In this document: positions 46,690 through 57,421 of the stretch, one piece after another
How the letters are laid out: each line of letters begins with the position of its first letter
Position numbering within the stretch: position 1 is the stretch's first letter
Assembly (NCBI GenBank): GCA_963931925.1
Contig: OZ007570.1
Coordinates: 35,342,084 to 35,406,083 of the forward strand
Source of the DNA: Onchidella celtica
Lineage: Eukaryota; Mollusca; Gastropoda; Systellommatophora; Onchidiidae
DNA: 64,000 bases
Direction of reading: 5' to 3'
The notes under the pieces: generated by a model
What the model was told of the DNA's origin: nothing
Database searches by the model: none
What the model saw: only the letters and a program-made list of their open reading frames with translations
Position numbers and translations under genes: made by a program

Positions 46690-46740
46690 CGTCTCTCCCC
46701 CCCCCCTCTCTTTTTTTCTCTCTCTCTCTCTCTTTCTCCG
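46690..46740. repeat. Poly-C/(TC)n low complexity
   Basis: CCCCCCCCC followed by CT repeats. Confidence 0.9.
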
Positions 46741-47369
46741 CATGTGCGTTCATGTGGGTGTGGTCAGGTATCTTTTGAGTATGATTAAGCTTGGCCCCGA
46801 CGAGTTTCTCTAAGAAAACAAACAAACAAAAAATCCCGACAAACTTCCACTGATAACAGGAGAATTTCCCACCATGCCACACGCCCATGAAAATTACTGT
46901 CCTGTCACCCACGAATATCGTGCGTGTTGCGTGTCGATATAATATCGGAAATTTGGCAGTTGCAAATATAGCATCAGCCTGCTGTGCGGGCAGTGCCACG
47001 TCGATGGAAATGGTGAGATTAAATCGAAAATGTTTTTTAAAAGCCGCAACACAACACGGCAAGGGAGGCATCACCCATTATGTATGGAAAGTATTTATGC
47101 AGTAAAGCAATGAAATATTCATGAAGTGGATCGAATGGATTCCATATTGTTTTGTTGAACGTTGTTTAAAAAAATAATTGATAATGGCTCGGACAGTTAG
47201 TTTCGAAAGGTTGAAAAAAGAATTCAGATACAGATTTGTACCGAGCATGAGTTGTATGTAATATTTAATAATCACTGAGCTCCTTTGGGGATATTGTCAT
47301 GAGGGCAAAAAAGAGGAGACAGACAGTGTGTATGAGAGAAAATGATAGTTTGAGCAGATGAGAGAGAAA

Positions 47370-47451
47370 AAGAGAGAGGGAGCGTGAGAGAGGCAGAGAG
47401 ACAGAGAGAGAGAGAGAGAGTGGCAGGGAGAGAGAGAGAGAGGCAGAGAGA

Positions 47452-47485
<34 letters not shown>

Positions 47486-47515
47486 GGCAGAGAGACAGAG
47501 AGAGAAAGAGACGGA
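47370..47515. repeat. (GA)n with GGCAGAGAGACAGA tandem units
   Basis: GA array with at least three GGCAGAGAGACAGAGA phrases. It makes spurious Arg/Glu and Ser/Leu frames on both strands. Confidence 0.95.
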
Positions 47516-49390
47516 CGGACTGACGAACGCACACAGAAAGATACACAGAATAAACTGTCCGAGGGGAAAATTACTTTTTTTCTGCCTTTTTGCATAGCAC
47601 TGAATAGGTTTTACCACAAAAATAAAACTCTCGCCTTTCTCTTTCACACTGAAATGTTATGACCACATCAGTTGAAAGTATCAAAGAAAAAAAAAAAAGC
47701 CAAACATGAAAAAATGTACCGTCATCATACAAGTCATATGAGGCACCAGAAATTTTCACGTATCGTAACCATTATTTTATATTGGAATACTTTGTGCACT
47801 AAGTAGTGACATTAAATGACTATAAAACTTCGTGCTGAAAGTGCTGTTAAAAACTGTAGAATTCAGCATTCCTTACTCAGCTGTCTATAGACAGACGATG
47901 ACATTATGTAGCTTAATAAATCCATCACAGCAAAGTCATCATTACTTGCAGTTGATAAATTACCAAGAAAATGAAAAGCATTTTTTAAATGTTGTTAACG
48001 TAATTTTGTTTTTAAGTCTTGGACTACTGAGATAAAGGGACTAAATGGATTTATAATCAGTAAAATGAAGTAGATTCTACAAGAACTGTAGGAATGGTGA
48101 ATTTGGATGAATGGGTTGGGGGGGGGGGGGGGGAGCTGATCAATAATCGAGAACCGGTAGCGAAAGTCATGTGTCACCATGCACCCGTTCACTCACAATT
48201 ACACATACACACACCTACACACACACACACAGAACTCCAGACGAAAGTAAAGCTATCGATATCACGTGAAATCTGCATGAGCCAGAAGAGAAGAAAAATA
48301 CACCGATTGTAGACAAAACATCCACTCTTATCAGATCATAGTACGTTTTGCTGAGTGGTAATGTGGGGTAGTGGGCTAAATTACGGCACTCTTTTGCCAA
48401 ATATTCAAGAATGGAAGTTTGTTGGGCTTACATTCAGTTTCAGAACTATATCCGAGAAACAGATAGGAAATCAGAGTAAACTAGGACATTGGTACACTGG
48501 GTGCAAACCGAGTAGGGCATACCGGCGAGGGGAATCCCCGTCGATTAATTAGCACAACAGTGACTTTCCAAGTTACTTTCGTATTTCAAACTGTGGGTCG
48601 TGTGTTTTGTCCACTTGCCACCAGCGCACTTATGATATTTTAGTGTCTTAGACAGAAGAATTTCAGGACGATTACTCAGAGAATTCATATTTTCTCTGTT
48701 GTTTTTTCCCCCAGGTGTATGGATGGAACGGACAGCCGTAACCCCACACTTTTAATCTCAGCGTATGAAACTAACATTTTCTTTCATGTAACAGTCACGT
48801 GAACGTCGGAAAAATTGCAGAAAATGCATGACAAGCCTTACTTTTTGTACAAGATAAATCTAGGCCAAATCTAAGCGACCACAAAGTGAACGAAAATTTT
48901 GAGGTTATGGAGACGACGAGGGAGTGATTGTGGTCGTGCTTGACTTCGTGGGTGGAGGTCAAGAATGTGACACCTTTACTATTTCACCCCTGAGCAAGGT
49001 CAGCTATTTACACTACCATTCGGATTCAACCCTTGAGCAAGACTACCAAGCTTAATTTAGCCACTCCTGAATTGAACCAATCAGAATGAAGCAGAGCACG
49101 TGCACCTCCCGTGTCAAAATAATGTCGACATTTCATAATGGCCTAATGTTATTGCTACTGTAACTGTACTACTTTAGTGTACGAGTGACACTGAAATTTC
49201 TCTTATTTGCATTTCATATTATCACTGATATTCGAAAATAACCTTCTTTTTTGAATTATCAAAGCAAGGAGCAAGTTTTTCCAATCGGTTTGTTTACTAT
49301 TATGCGCTGATAGACAGTTTTAGCAGTAAAGATTTGAGAGGTGAAAGGTGAGTGCAAGAGAGGATTTCAATAATAGAACATGCAGAAGTA
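47516..49390. other. Unassigned DNA
   Basis: A poly-G tract lies at 48118-48133 and a CA tract at about 48198-48232. No gene is recognised. Confidence 0.5.
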
Positions 49391-49392
49391 GA

Positions 49393-50375
49393 TCTCTAGA
49401 TCTAGAATCTAGATTCGCTTTTCTTTGCGCGTGTGGTTTAATTTTAGATCTATATGTTTTTTTTTCTTGTTGGTTATTGCTTTTTTGTGGTAGCATTGTT
49501 TCTATCATAGTTAGGCCAGTGTCAGTATACTTATGTAATTTAGGTCACAGAAATGGCCTATTGATCTCACGCGCGTTGTGTGCGCACACGAGGAGTCGAG
49601 GATTCCAGCGGAAGTTCAATCGTCATTGATACTGGTTATGAATGCATTGTTTTGTGTTGTGTTGTAATTTTAGGTGGTTCGGAGAATTTGGAGTTTGAGT
49701 TCAAAATCTGCAAAACACTATTACAGCCTAGGCCTACCTCAAGACTTTTTGCACAAAAGTGTTAGTTCGAGGTCCTGATATCCCAAGTTTCGTGGCTCAC
49801 TTTGGCTGCCTTGGCCTGCTCAAACCAGCTGAGCTTACCTTTTGTAATAGACGGACGAGTCTTCCTGAAGTCAACACAGCGACACTGGACGGGTGCTGAA
49901 ACAGCTTACAGGGAACTTCTTCCGTTTTCTTTGGCCATAGCTTTTAATCGGACCCGTAAGTACCACCCGGGTTTCATTTTCTTTATCCTAAATCTGTAAA
50001 AGTAGTCTAAATTCTTTTTGTTTTAAGCTCAAGTACTAGATTTCTACTATTCTAGATCTAGACTCTAGATCCAGGTAATGAATGGAAAGACAAATCTGAT
50101 GAACAGTTATCCTGAATTTCAACAATGAAAAGGAGTGTCTAGTGTGATAAATATTACCGAACAGGGATTTGTCTTGTCTGATTTTTCAACCCATACCATG
50201 TCCTATACTGCTGCACAGGTGCTATTAAGCAAATTTTTTTCAAAGCACAAGGCAACAATTACACTTTGCTTGAATTAAAAACTAAAGAAAGTGCATGAAC
50301 AGCAGATGTTTTGGGAAACATTGTAATTGTAGTCAGAGATACCATTTTAAAAACCAGATAGATCTAGATCTAGAC
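49393..50375. repeat. Scattered TCTAGATCTAGA palindromic motif clusters
   Basis: TCTAGATCTAGA-type sequence occurs near 49394-49415, 50046-50072 and 50357-50373, with a weaker example near 23480. The clusters are short and separated by unique DNA. Confidence 0.5.
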
Positions 50376-52380
50376 TATTTCTTACATGTGGTTGTTGTCA
50401 TAGTTAAATCATTATCCACTTAAAAGTATTTATAAAAACATTTAAATGCATGTGTCTTTTGCTGAGGCTGAAACTTTGTGTCTATGGTAGCGTATATTAT
50501 GGCACTTGTTCCACACCAAAATCTATTTTTATTTTTATAGCATTAATAACTTATCAGAAGTGATTTAAAGTGCATTGTTAAAGTCGAAACAGTCTTGCAG
50601 CCTGTGGCTTTGTATTTTATTGTACATGCTGTAGTGTATCTTGGTTAGGGTCTTTCGCATGTATGTTATCTATGGAAGAATAATGTCTTCATAATAATGT
50701 GAGACAGTTGCATGTGCTGTAGGATATATAAAATATGGATTAAATTTGTGGATTTCATCGTTTGTAAACTATATCATTATAATAGTTACAAGATGATTAC
50801 AATCTTGTTGTATTTAACTTTAAATTGTATCTTTATTATGGTGAATTCGACTGAAGGTTGCACATTTCCTTACATCTGCTACTAGTGCTAGCGGTTTTAT
50901 TTCAAAGAAAATGACCGTATACCATTACCAGATAGAGGTGTTTCTCATAAACGTGTATGCTAATCTGAAACATTCTGTTCAAGTCACAGTGTCACTGTCC
51001 TGCTGCAAGGCAAGTCTTACTAGCAGTTTAAGTGGCACGCCTTGTTTTAACACAATACAGTGAACAGCCCATACTTTGAGAGTTGTGGATTTGAACGTCG
51101 ATGCTACCTGCAGTGAGGAAGAAGGTCATAAAGAGTGAAAAGGGGAGGTCCTCATTTATTTTTGGTTATTTTCTCATCCGAGTTCCTCAGCATGAATAGA
51201 GACTTACCACAGCAAACATCTATGGAGAAAATTGTGACCTTAAAGTATAATGACTGCAATAACAGTGGAACTCTTTAGTCATAAATGAGACCATTCAGTG
51301 GCATAATGCAATAAAACCCAGAGGAACAGAAGTCCCTACCAAAGCTGTCAGGATTAGGATTTGAATTGCCGTGCTAGGTCACGCATTGTTTATTACATGG
51401 CATCATTGATTTTAGCGGTGAACCGGTAACAAAAGCACTGCCATATGAGTGGATCTGTCAAAACTAGGCTTAAGGTGACATTTGTATACCTTAAAAAAAA
51501 TAAAAAAAATATAGTATTTCTAACATGATTTCAAGCAAAACGTTTTAACTCAATGCAGAAAAATGGCTAATCTTTTATATTATAAAAAGCAAATCTCAAT
51601 TTGTTTGAAGCATTTTTCCCTTTTAGTGGGGTTTTCTCAGGAATCTGGACTCTCACTTTAAGCCTGATTTTGCCAGATCTGCTCACATATGTTTGGAACA
51701 CTTTGTCACTAGTGAACAGCTGCACCAATTCTGATTCACTGTCCAAAGGTGCCCATGTGTGCAGGACTTTGTAGTGAATAGCTATACATTACAGGCTAAT
51801 AGAAAAAATGGTTTGGGTGGCCTAAAAAGTTGATAGAAATTCTAAAAACTTGCCGACATAGTAATAGTTAAAATGCAAAAAGGTTTTAAAATAAAGTAAG
51901 CCTGTAACATTTTTCTTTAACAACATCTAGCTTGAGATGACCTCTTTCAATCCTGAAAATTTCGTTTCTCTATGACCTACCACAGTGGAGGAGTTGGCAG
52001 AGAATACCTCACAAATTCATCATATACATCTATGGCAGAGGTCTAAATGGCATTTGCCTTGGCTCCAAATCAAAGCAGTTATATTATTACAGATTTAGCT
52101 AGGAGAATGGATTTCTCCTACTGGACCTATTCTGTTTCATTTCTGTTAAGGACATGCAGTGTTCTGTACATTGTAAGACATCTACATTGAAAATCTGTGC
52201 ACTGTGGAAAAAGCCAATGCATACACATATTTGTTTTCTAAAGATGGTCTTCAAGTAACATCTTTGTGATGTCAAGACCTGACAGAACATAAAGGGAACG
52301 AAAAGTGAGTGTGGCATCTATAAGAAATGAAATAGGAGCAAGCTGTGTTCTGTGTCACGTGCTGAGCATGTGCTCGCTCC
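50000..52380. other. Long AT-rich unique stretch without open frames
   Basis: From about 50000 to 52098 no frame of 60 codons exists on either strand, and no transposable element is recognised. It could be intron, 3' UTR or intergenic DNA. Confidence 0.5.
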
Positions 52381-53350
52381 TTCTTCATGATGTCACAGCA
52401 TACAGTAAAAAAAAAAAAAAAGTAGGTTGCTTGTTTCGTGAGTATTTTCGTTGGGGAGGGGGGGGGGCGAAGATGGAAATAAGACGTGGAGAAATAGCTT
52501 CCCCCCCCCCCCCCAAAAAAAACCGCAAGGAAAGGTGAAATGTTTCAAAAGAAAGAAAGAAAGAACGGAAGAATGAAGTAAGAAAAAGAGTAGTAATGAA
52601 AAATGTCATGGTGAGGCTGGGACTGGAACACGGGACTGGATTTGACATAATTATATAATGGATGAACACGGTGGCATATCTAGAAGAGTCTCCAATTTCA
52701 TGAATCATCAAAATCTATCGTATCGTTCCGCAGAAAATTCAGGAGGAGCAACGAAAGGAGTTGGGGGGAGGGGGGGGGGGGGAGAGGGATGGTAAGCAGC
52801 TGTTAATTCAATGACTGGTCTTAGAACTGATACAGAGAGATAGGCTGTTAGAGGCGTCGATTCAATGTTTCAGACCGCAACACTGTCAATTTCACATTTA
52901 ATTAAAGAGCACGACGTATACACTGAAACCCCGAAAGACAAAAATTATGGTAATTACACGTATCCCACGTTCTCCTCTTCCGATACACTGCAGTTCATTG
53001 CTACTGTTGTTTGAAGTGTTTCGTACAGTCAGTATGACTGGTACAGGGAGAGCGATATATTATATTGTTTACGTTGTTTGTACTTTAAATAAAACCATTG
53101 GCAGTAGGGCTGTGTTTATTTTTATTATTTTTTGTTCCGCTTTGTATGTCTTGAAATATATTAAAAGGTCTTTAGTTTGTGGTTTTGTGAGCCGTGCCTT
53201 TCCAATTTTATTGTATTTCATGAAACTGAAAAACAAAATAATGCGACACAAAAGTTTACTGGGTGCCCACAGGGTGTCTTTACACAGCCCTGCACAGTTC
53301 ATTCATTTTTGTGCGCGCAGAGACATTTCGATTGCAGTAGGTTAAAACGT
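52381..53350. other. Low-complexity and unassigned DNA upstream of the LINE
   Basis: Poly-A (52407), poly-G (52456, 52768) and poly-C (52501) tracts. An unassigned hydrophobic frame of 132 codons (52947-53345, +) ends just before the LINE target site. Confidence 0.5.
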
Positions 53351-53360
53351 GTTTAGGTAT

Positions 53361-54053
53361 TTCCTCTGGGCTAGACCCCCAATTGAGCCGACCTATATCT
53401 TAAGGATTTAGAGCAGCCTGCTATTGTCACCCCCACTGTCTTGTGGGTCATCTCGGGAGAGAGGAAGACTAGGGGAAGGTAACCCTGAATACAAATACCA
53501 CACTGCCTTGTGTGTTGCTATGATAGCAAAGGCTATGGGAGTAAACCCAGACAGAAAATCAGGAGTGGAGACCCGAAGGTGGTTGTCAGGGAGAACTGCA
53601 TCAAACTGGCTTCCAGCATCTCCTGCAGCCGGACTAGTTCCAAATGTATTGACCTGGTCTCTCCCTTGGGTTTAACTAGAATGGCAGAGAGAGGGGTGGT
53701 GCCTCTGGGCAAAGCACCATCTCTTAAAAATAGCCCAGGCAAGGCAGCAAAACGAGGAGGCGTTTGCTCGGGCTTGGCAAGCGTCTGTCTCTCCTCTATA
53801 AGCCCACCCATTTCCGATTTGGAGAGGACACTCCAGCCATCCGTTACGGATGGGCACAACACGGGAGGTGGCAGTTACCGGTGATAAGCTCAATCCATTT
53901 GGCGTACGGATGAGCGCCAGGGGTCCCCTCTGTCGGTGGGAGCGGCTTTTCAGCTGCATTGATCAACTACCGCCCGCCGTAACCTGGGCAGCCCCCAGGC
54001 AGTTGGGTGTTGTTCCGCCACGTCAGCCTGCTTCATAAGGTGGTTGGAGCTAG
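53361..54053 (+). other. LINE 5' leader
   Basis: GC-richer than the flanking DNA. It holds several overlapping short frames (for example 53510-53884 and 53850-54038), none with a recognisable ORF1 domain. A TAG at 54051-54053 closes the main frame upstream. It probably contains the internal promoter. Confidence 0.55.
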
Positions 54054-54137
54054 ACCAAAAGTCGAAAAGCTGACGTAAAGTGTGCACCTGGCAAAAACAG
54101 AAAAATACTAAAACTTGGTACCTGGAACGTCAGAACA

Positions 54138-57100
54138 ATGCGCCCAGGCTTGCAACAGCAAGATCTCACTGATATTGACTCCATCAGGAAATCCCAAATT
54201 ATTGATCGAGAACTTCAGCTACTAAACATCGACATCGCTGCCCTTCAAGAAACTCGACTTCCCGACTCCGGGTCAGTCAAAGAAGAAAACTACACCTTCT
54301 TCTGGCAGGGCCTTAGCAGCGAACAGCCGAGAATCCACGGCGTGGGCTTCGCCATAAAAAACTCCCTTATCAATTCGATCGCAACTCCAATTGGAGTGTC
54401 AGAACGCATCATGACACTCAGACTGAACACCCGGTCTGGTTTTACCAACATTATCTGTGTCTATGCCCCAACACTTACCTCCTCTGACGAAACCAAAGAC
54501 ATTTTCTACGAGGCATTGCAGAGGACTCTCCACAACATCCCTCTCACCGAAGGCCTGCTAATTCTGGGTGACTTTAACGCTCGAGTGGGAGCAGATCACT
54601 CCGCATGGCCAAAGTGCATTGGGCACTTCGGCATTGGCAACATCAACGAAAACGGGCAGCGCCTTCTGGAGCTATGCTCCGTAAACTCATTATGTGTTAC
54701 AAACACGTACTTTGACCTTAAGAGATGCCAAAGAACATCATGGCGCCATCCCAGGTCTGGCCATTGGCATCAATTAGATCTTATTCTCTCAAGGAGGAAG
54801 AGTTTGGGCTGTATAAAAATAACTCGTTCCCTCCACAGTGCTGACTGTGACACCGACCATGCACTGGTAGTCAGCAAAATCAAAATTTCGGCCAAGAAAA
54901 TATACAGATCAAAAGCCCCTTCAATCCCTAAGATCAATGTAACAGCAATCAGAGATGAATCAAATAGAAAGTCATTTGAAAAGTTATTTGCTGAAAGCAT
55001 GGATAATGTCAGCCAATGTGACTCGGTAGATGAAACATGGAACACTCTCAGTTCAAAAATTCATGACTGTGCCATCAAGTCTTTTGGACAGCATAAAGTT
55101 TCAAACAACGACTGGGTAGCCCAGAACAGCGAAATTCTCCTACCTCTCATTGAGCAAAAGAAATCTGCTTTCAATGAGTATAACAAAAATTGCAATCAGA
55201 GTACAAAAACTTGTTTGAAAAATGCAAAAGCTAAACTTCAGCTGGAGGTAAGACGTTGCGCCAACAAATACTGGACAGACTTGTGTAACAGCATACAAGA
55301 GGCAAATGAAAAGGGAGATATGAAAACCGCCTTTAGTCAGATGAAAGTAGCTCTTGGGCCAATCATCACCAAAAGCGCCCCACTTAAGTCTGTAAATGGT
55401 GAACCCATCACAGATAAAAATGAACAACTGAATAGGTGGGTAGAGCATTACTCTCTGTTGTATTCAACTGAGAAAAATATTCCACCAGATTTTGAGGAAC
55501 ACCTCCAAAAACTGCCAATAATGGCCGAACTTGACGCTGAACCTTCCTTAGTCGAGCTTTCCAATGCAATCGACCACCTGTCTGCTGGAAAAGCCACAGG
55601 AAGTGACAACATTCCTGCAGAGGTATTAAAAGACCTAAAAGGCCCACTTTTACCACACCTGTATAATCTGTTACTGCAGTGTTGGAAAGAAGGCGTAATA
55701 CCACATGATATGAGAGACGCCAAAATTGTCACACTTTACAAGAACAAAGGAGACAAAGGCGACTGCAACAACTATCGAGGCATATCCCTCCTCAGCATTA
55801 CTGGAAAGGCTTTTGCTCGCGTCATCCTCTGCCGCCTTCAACAACTGGCGGAAAAAGTCTTACCAGAAACACAATGTGGCTTTCGAAGCAAACGATCAAC
55901 TATTGACATGATATTTGCACTTCGGCAAATCCAAGAAAAATGTAAAGAACAAAACAGGCCGCTTATAACATGCTTTGTGGACCTAACAAAGGCTTTCGAC
56001 ACCGTAAGCCGATCTGGCCTGTATGCAGTCCTTAAATCCATAGGCTGTCCACCAACATTGCTAAAACTTATTGCATCCTTCCACACTGACATGAGGGCAT
56101 GTGTCAACTTTGAGGGCTGCACATCCAATTCATTTGCTGTAAACAGCGGTGTGAAGCAGGGATGTGTTCTTGCTCCTACCTTATTTGGTATATATTTTGC
56201 AGCCCTACTCAAGAATGCCTTTGGCCAATGTTCAGGTGGAGTACTTATTAACACCAGAGTGGACGGCTCCATTTTTAATGTTGCCAGACTAAAAGCAAAA
56301 TCTCGTACAGAGCATATTATGTTACAAGAGCTCCTCTTCGCAGATGATGCTGCAATCGTGGCCCACGATGAAACCACGCTCCAGGCTCTCATCAATAGCC
56401 TTGCCAAAGCCTGTGACAAATTCATGCTAAAGATCAGTGTCTCAAAAACTGTAGTTTTGACACAAGGCTTGAGAAACCCCAACCCAATCATGCTGAATGG
56501 CTCTCCTCTGGAGCAAGTGGGAAAATTCTGCTACCTAGGCTCAACCATCAGTGGTAGCACAGACATAACAACTGAAATAAATGCCAGAATAGGAAAGGCG
56601 GCCACAGCTTTTGGCAAACTCTCAAAAAGGGTGTGGAACAATAGCAAGCTGACCATCAAAACAAAGGTACTCGTGTACCAAACTTGCGTCCTAAGCACCC
56701 TGCTGTATGGCTCAGAGACATGGACCACCTACTCCAAACATGAAAGATCCCTCAACTCCTTCCACCTGCGCTGCCTACGCAAAATTCTCAAGATCAAGTG
56801 GCAAGACAGGATCTCAAATATCGAAGTTCTGAGCCGAGCCAACATTCCATCAACTCAGGCTCTCCTAGGCAAAAAAAGACTGCGGTGGCTTGGACATCTC
56901 CACCGTATGGAAAATGATCGCATCCCCAGACAAATTCTCTACGGGGAACTTGCTACTGGCAACCGACCCAGAGGTAGGCCACATCTGCGATTCAAAGACA
57001 CTTGCAAGGTCACGATGAAAGCATTCAACATCGACCCCAATGAATGGGAGAACCTTGCAAATGATCGAAGCAGATGGAGACAAAAATTGCGCAGTGGCAC

Positions 57101-57269
57101 GCTCGCAATAGACTTCAAGGCAAAAGAAACATACCTGACAAAACGACAGAGGCGGAATGAAAACACTCGCCAAAGTGAACCCAAAAGACTGACCTGCAAT
57201 CACTGCCATCGCACTCTCGGGTCAAACATTGGTAGAATAAGCCACGAGAGAAGCTGTCAGTCAAAGTGA
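54138..57269 (+). CDS. LINE endonuclease/reverse transcriptase (ORF2-like)
   Basis: A 1043-residue polyprotein nicks target DNA and copies its own RNA there. The APE-type endonuclease is at about 1-245, with QETR (E38), YAP, GDFNARVG (D145, N147), WRHP...QLDLIL (D214) and TDHALV (D240, H241). RT is at about 475-790: GKATGSDNIPAEVL, NYRGISLLS, FVDLTKAFDTV (D615), GVKQGCVLAPTLF and LLFADDAAI (DD 736-737). A thumb/connection region follows (YGSETW, LRWLGHLHRM), then a carboxyl C2HC knuckle (C1020, C1023, H1036, C1040). The frame is open upstream to 54054 and encodes LGTWNVRTM across the first ATG. The endonuclease N-terminal Asn therefore lies before the ATG, and the true start is upstream or not AUG. 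All catalytic residues seen are present. Confidence 0.95.
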   Translation: MRPGLQQQDLTDIDSIRKSQIIDRELQLLNIDIAALQETRLPDSGSVKEENYTFFWQGLSSEQPRIHGVGFAIKNSLINSIATPIGVSERIMTLRLNTRSGFTNIICVYAPTLTSSDETKDIFYEALQRTLHNIPLTEGLLILGDFNARVGADHSAWPKCIGHFGIGNINENGQRLLELCSVNSLCVTNTYFDLKRCQRTSWRHPRSGHWHQLDLILSRRKSLGCIKITRSLHSADCDTDHALVVSKIKISAKKIYRSKAPSIPKINVTAIRDESNRKSFEKLFAESMDNVSQCDSVDETWNTLSSKIHDCAIKSFGQHKVSNNDWVAQNSEILLPLIEQKKSAFNEYNKNCNQSTKTCLKNAKAKLQLEVRRCANKYWTDLCNSIQEANEKGDMKTAFSQMKVALGPIITKSAPLKSVNGEPITDKNEQLNRWVEHYSLLYSTEKNIPPDFEEHLQKLPIMAELDAEPSLVELSNAIDHLSAGKATGSDNIPAEVLKDLKGPLLPHLYNLLLQCWKEGVIPHDMRDAKIVTLYKNKGDKGDCNNYRGISLLSITGKAFARVILCRLQQLAEKVLPETQCGFRSKRSTIDMIFALRQIQEKCKEQNRPLITCFVDLTKAFDTVSRSGLYAVLKSIGCPPTLLKLIASFHTDMRACVNFEGCTSNSFAVNSGVKQGCVLAPTLFGIYFAALLKNAFGQCSGGVLINTRVDGSIFNVARLKAKSRTEHIMLQELLFADDAAIVAHDETTLQALINSLAKACDKFMLKISVSKTVVLTQGLRNPNPIMLNGSPLEQVGKFCYLGSTISGSTDITTEINARIGKAATAFGKLSKRVWNNSKLTIKTKVLVYQTCVLSTLLYGSETWTTYSKHERSLNSFHLRCLRKILKIKWQDRISNIEVLSRANIPSTQALLGKKRLRWLGHLHRMENDRIPRQILYGELATGNRPRGRPHLRFKDTCKVTMKAFNIDPNEWENLANDRSRWRQKLRSGTLAIDFKAKETYLTKRQRRNENTRQSEPKRLTCNHCHRTLGSNIGRISHERSCQSK

Positions 57270-57411
57270 AAGTGAATATTCTAGCTGCTAAGACCGTCTG
57301 TAAAGGCGCTAAAGGCCATATAGAGCAGAGGGTAAAGTTAGGCCAGTGACCTTTGTCAGTGACCTGCAATCAGGTATGCTTCCGTTCCGTACTCCAACGT
57401 AACCCGTCTGG
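57270..57411 (+). other. LINE 3' untranslated region
   Basis: Short 3' UTR of about 140 bp without a poly-A tail. It contains a partial repetition CAGTGACCTTTGT / CAGTGACCTGC. The terminus is inferred from the GTTTAGGTAT repeat. Confidence 0.5.
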
Positions 57412-57421
57412 GTTTAGGTAT

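Larger units (their letters stand above)
53361..57411 (+). mobile_element. Near full-length LINE (APE endonuclease/RT), about 4.05 kb
   Basis: One long ORF2-like frame with a GC-richer leader of about 700 bp and a short 3' UTR. A candidate 10-bp target duplication GTTTAGGTAT occurs at 53351-53360 and 57412-57421. If right, it sets both limits. The RTE-like clade is suggested by the general organisation and the LRWLGHLHRM and GNRPRGRP region, but the carboxyl zinc knuckle is unusual for classic RTE. The clade should be treated as open. Confidence 0.85.

Noticed and set aside
47265..47662. Long overlapping Ser/Leu- and Arg/Glu-rich frames on both strands
   Set aside because: They are translations of a GA dinucleotide array.
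52947..53345. Hydrophobic 132-codon frame before the LINE
   Set aside because: No recognisable family and AT-rich composition; likely chance.
53510..53884. Possible LINE ORF1
   Set aside because: No coiled coil, RRM or zinc knuckle is visible and several overlapping frames compete; treated as leader.
55838..56491. Minus-strand frame of 217 codons
   Set aside because: It is the antisense shadow of the RT domain of the LINE.
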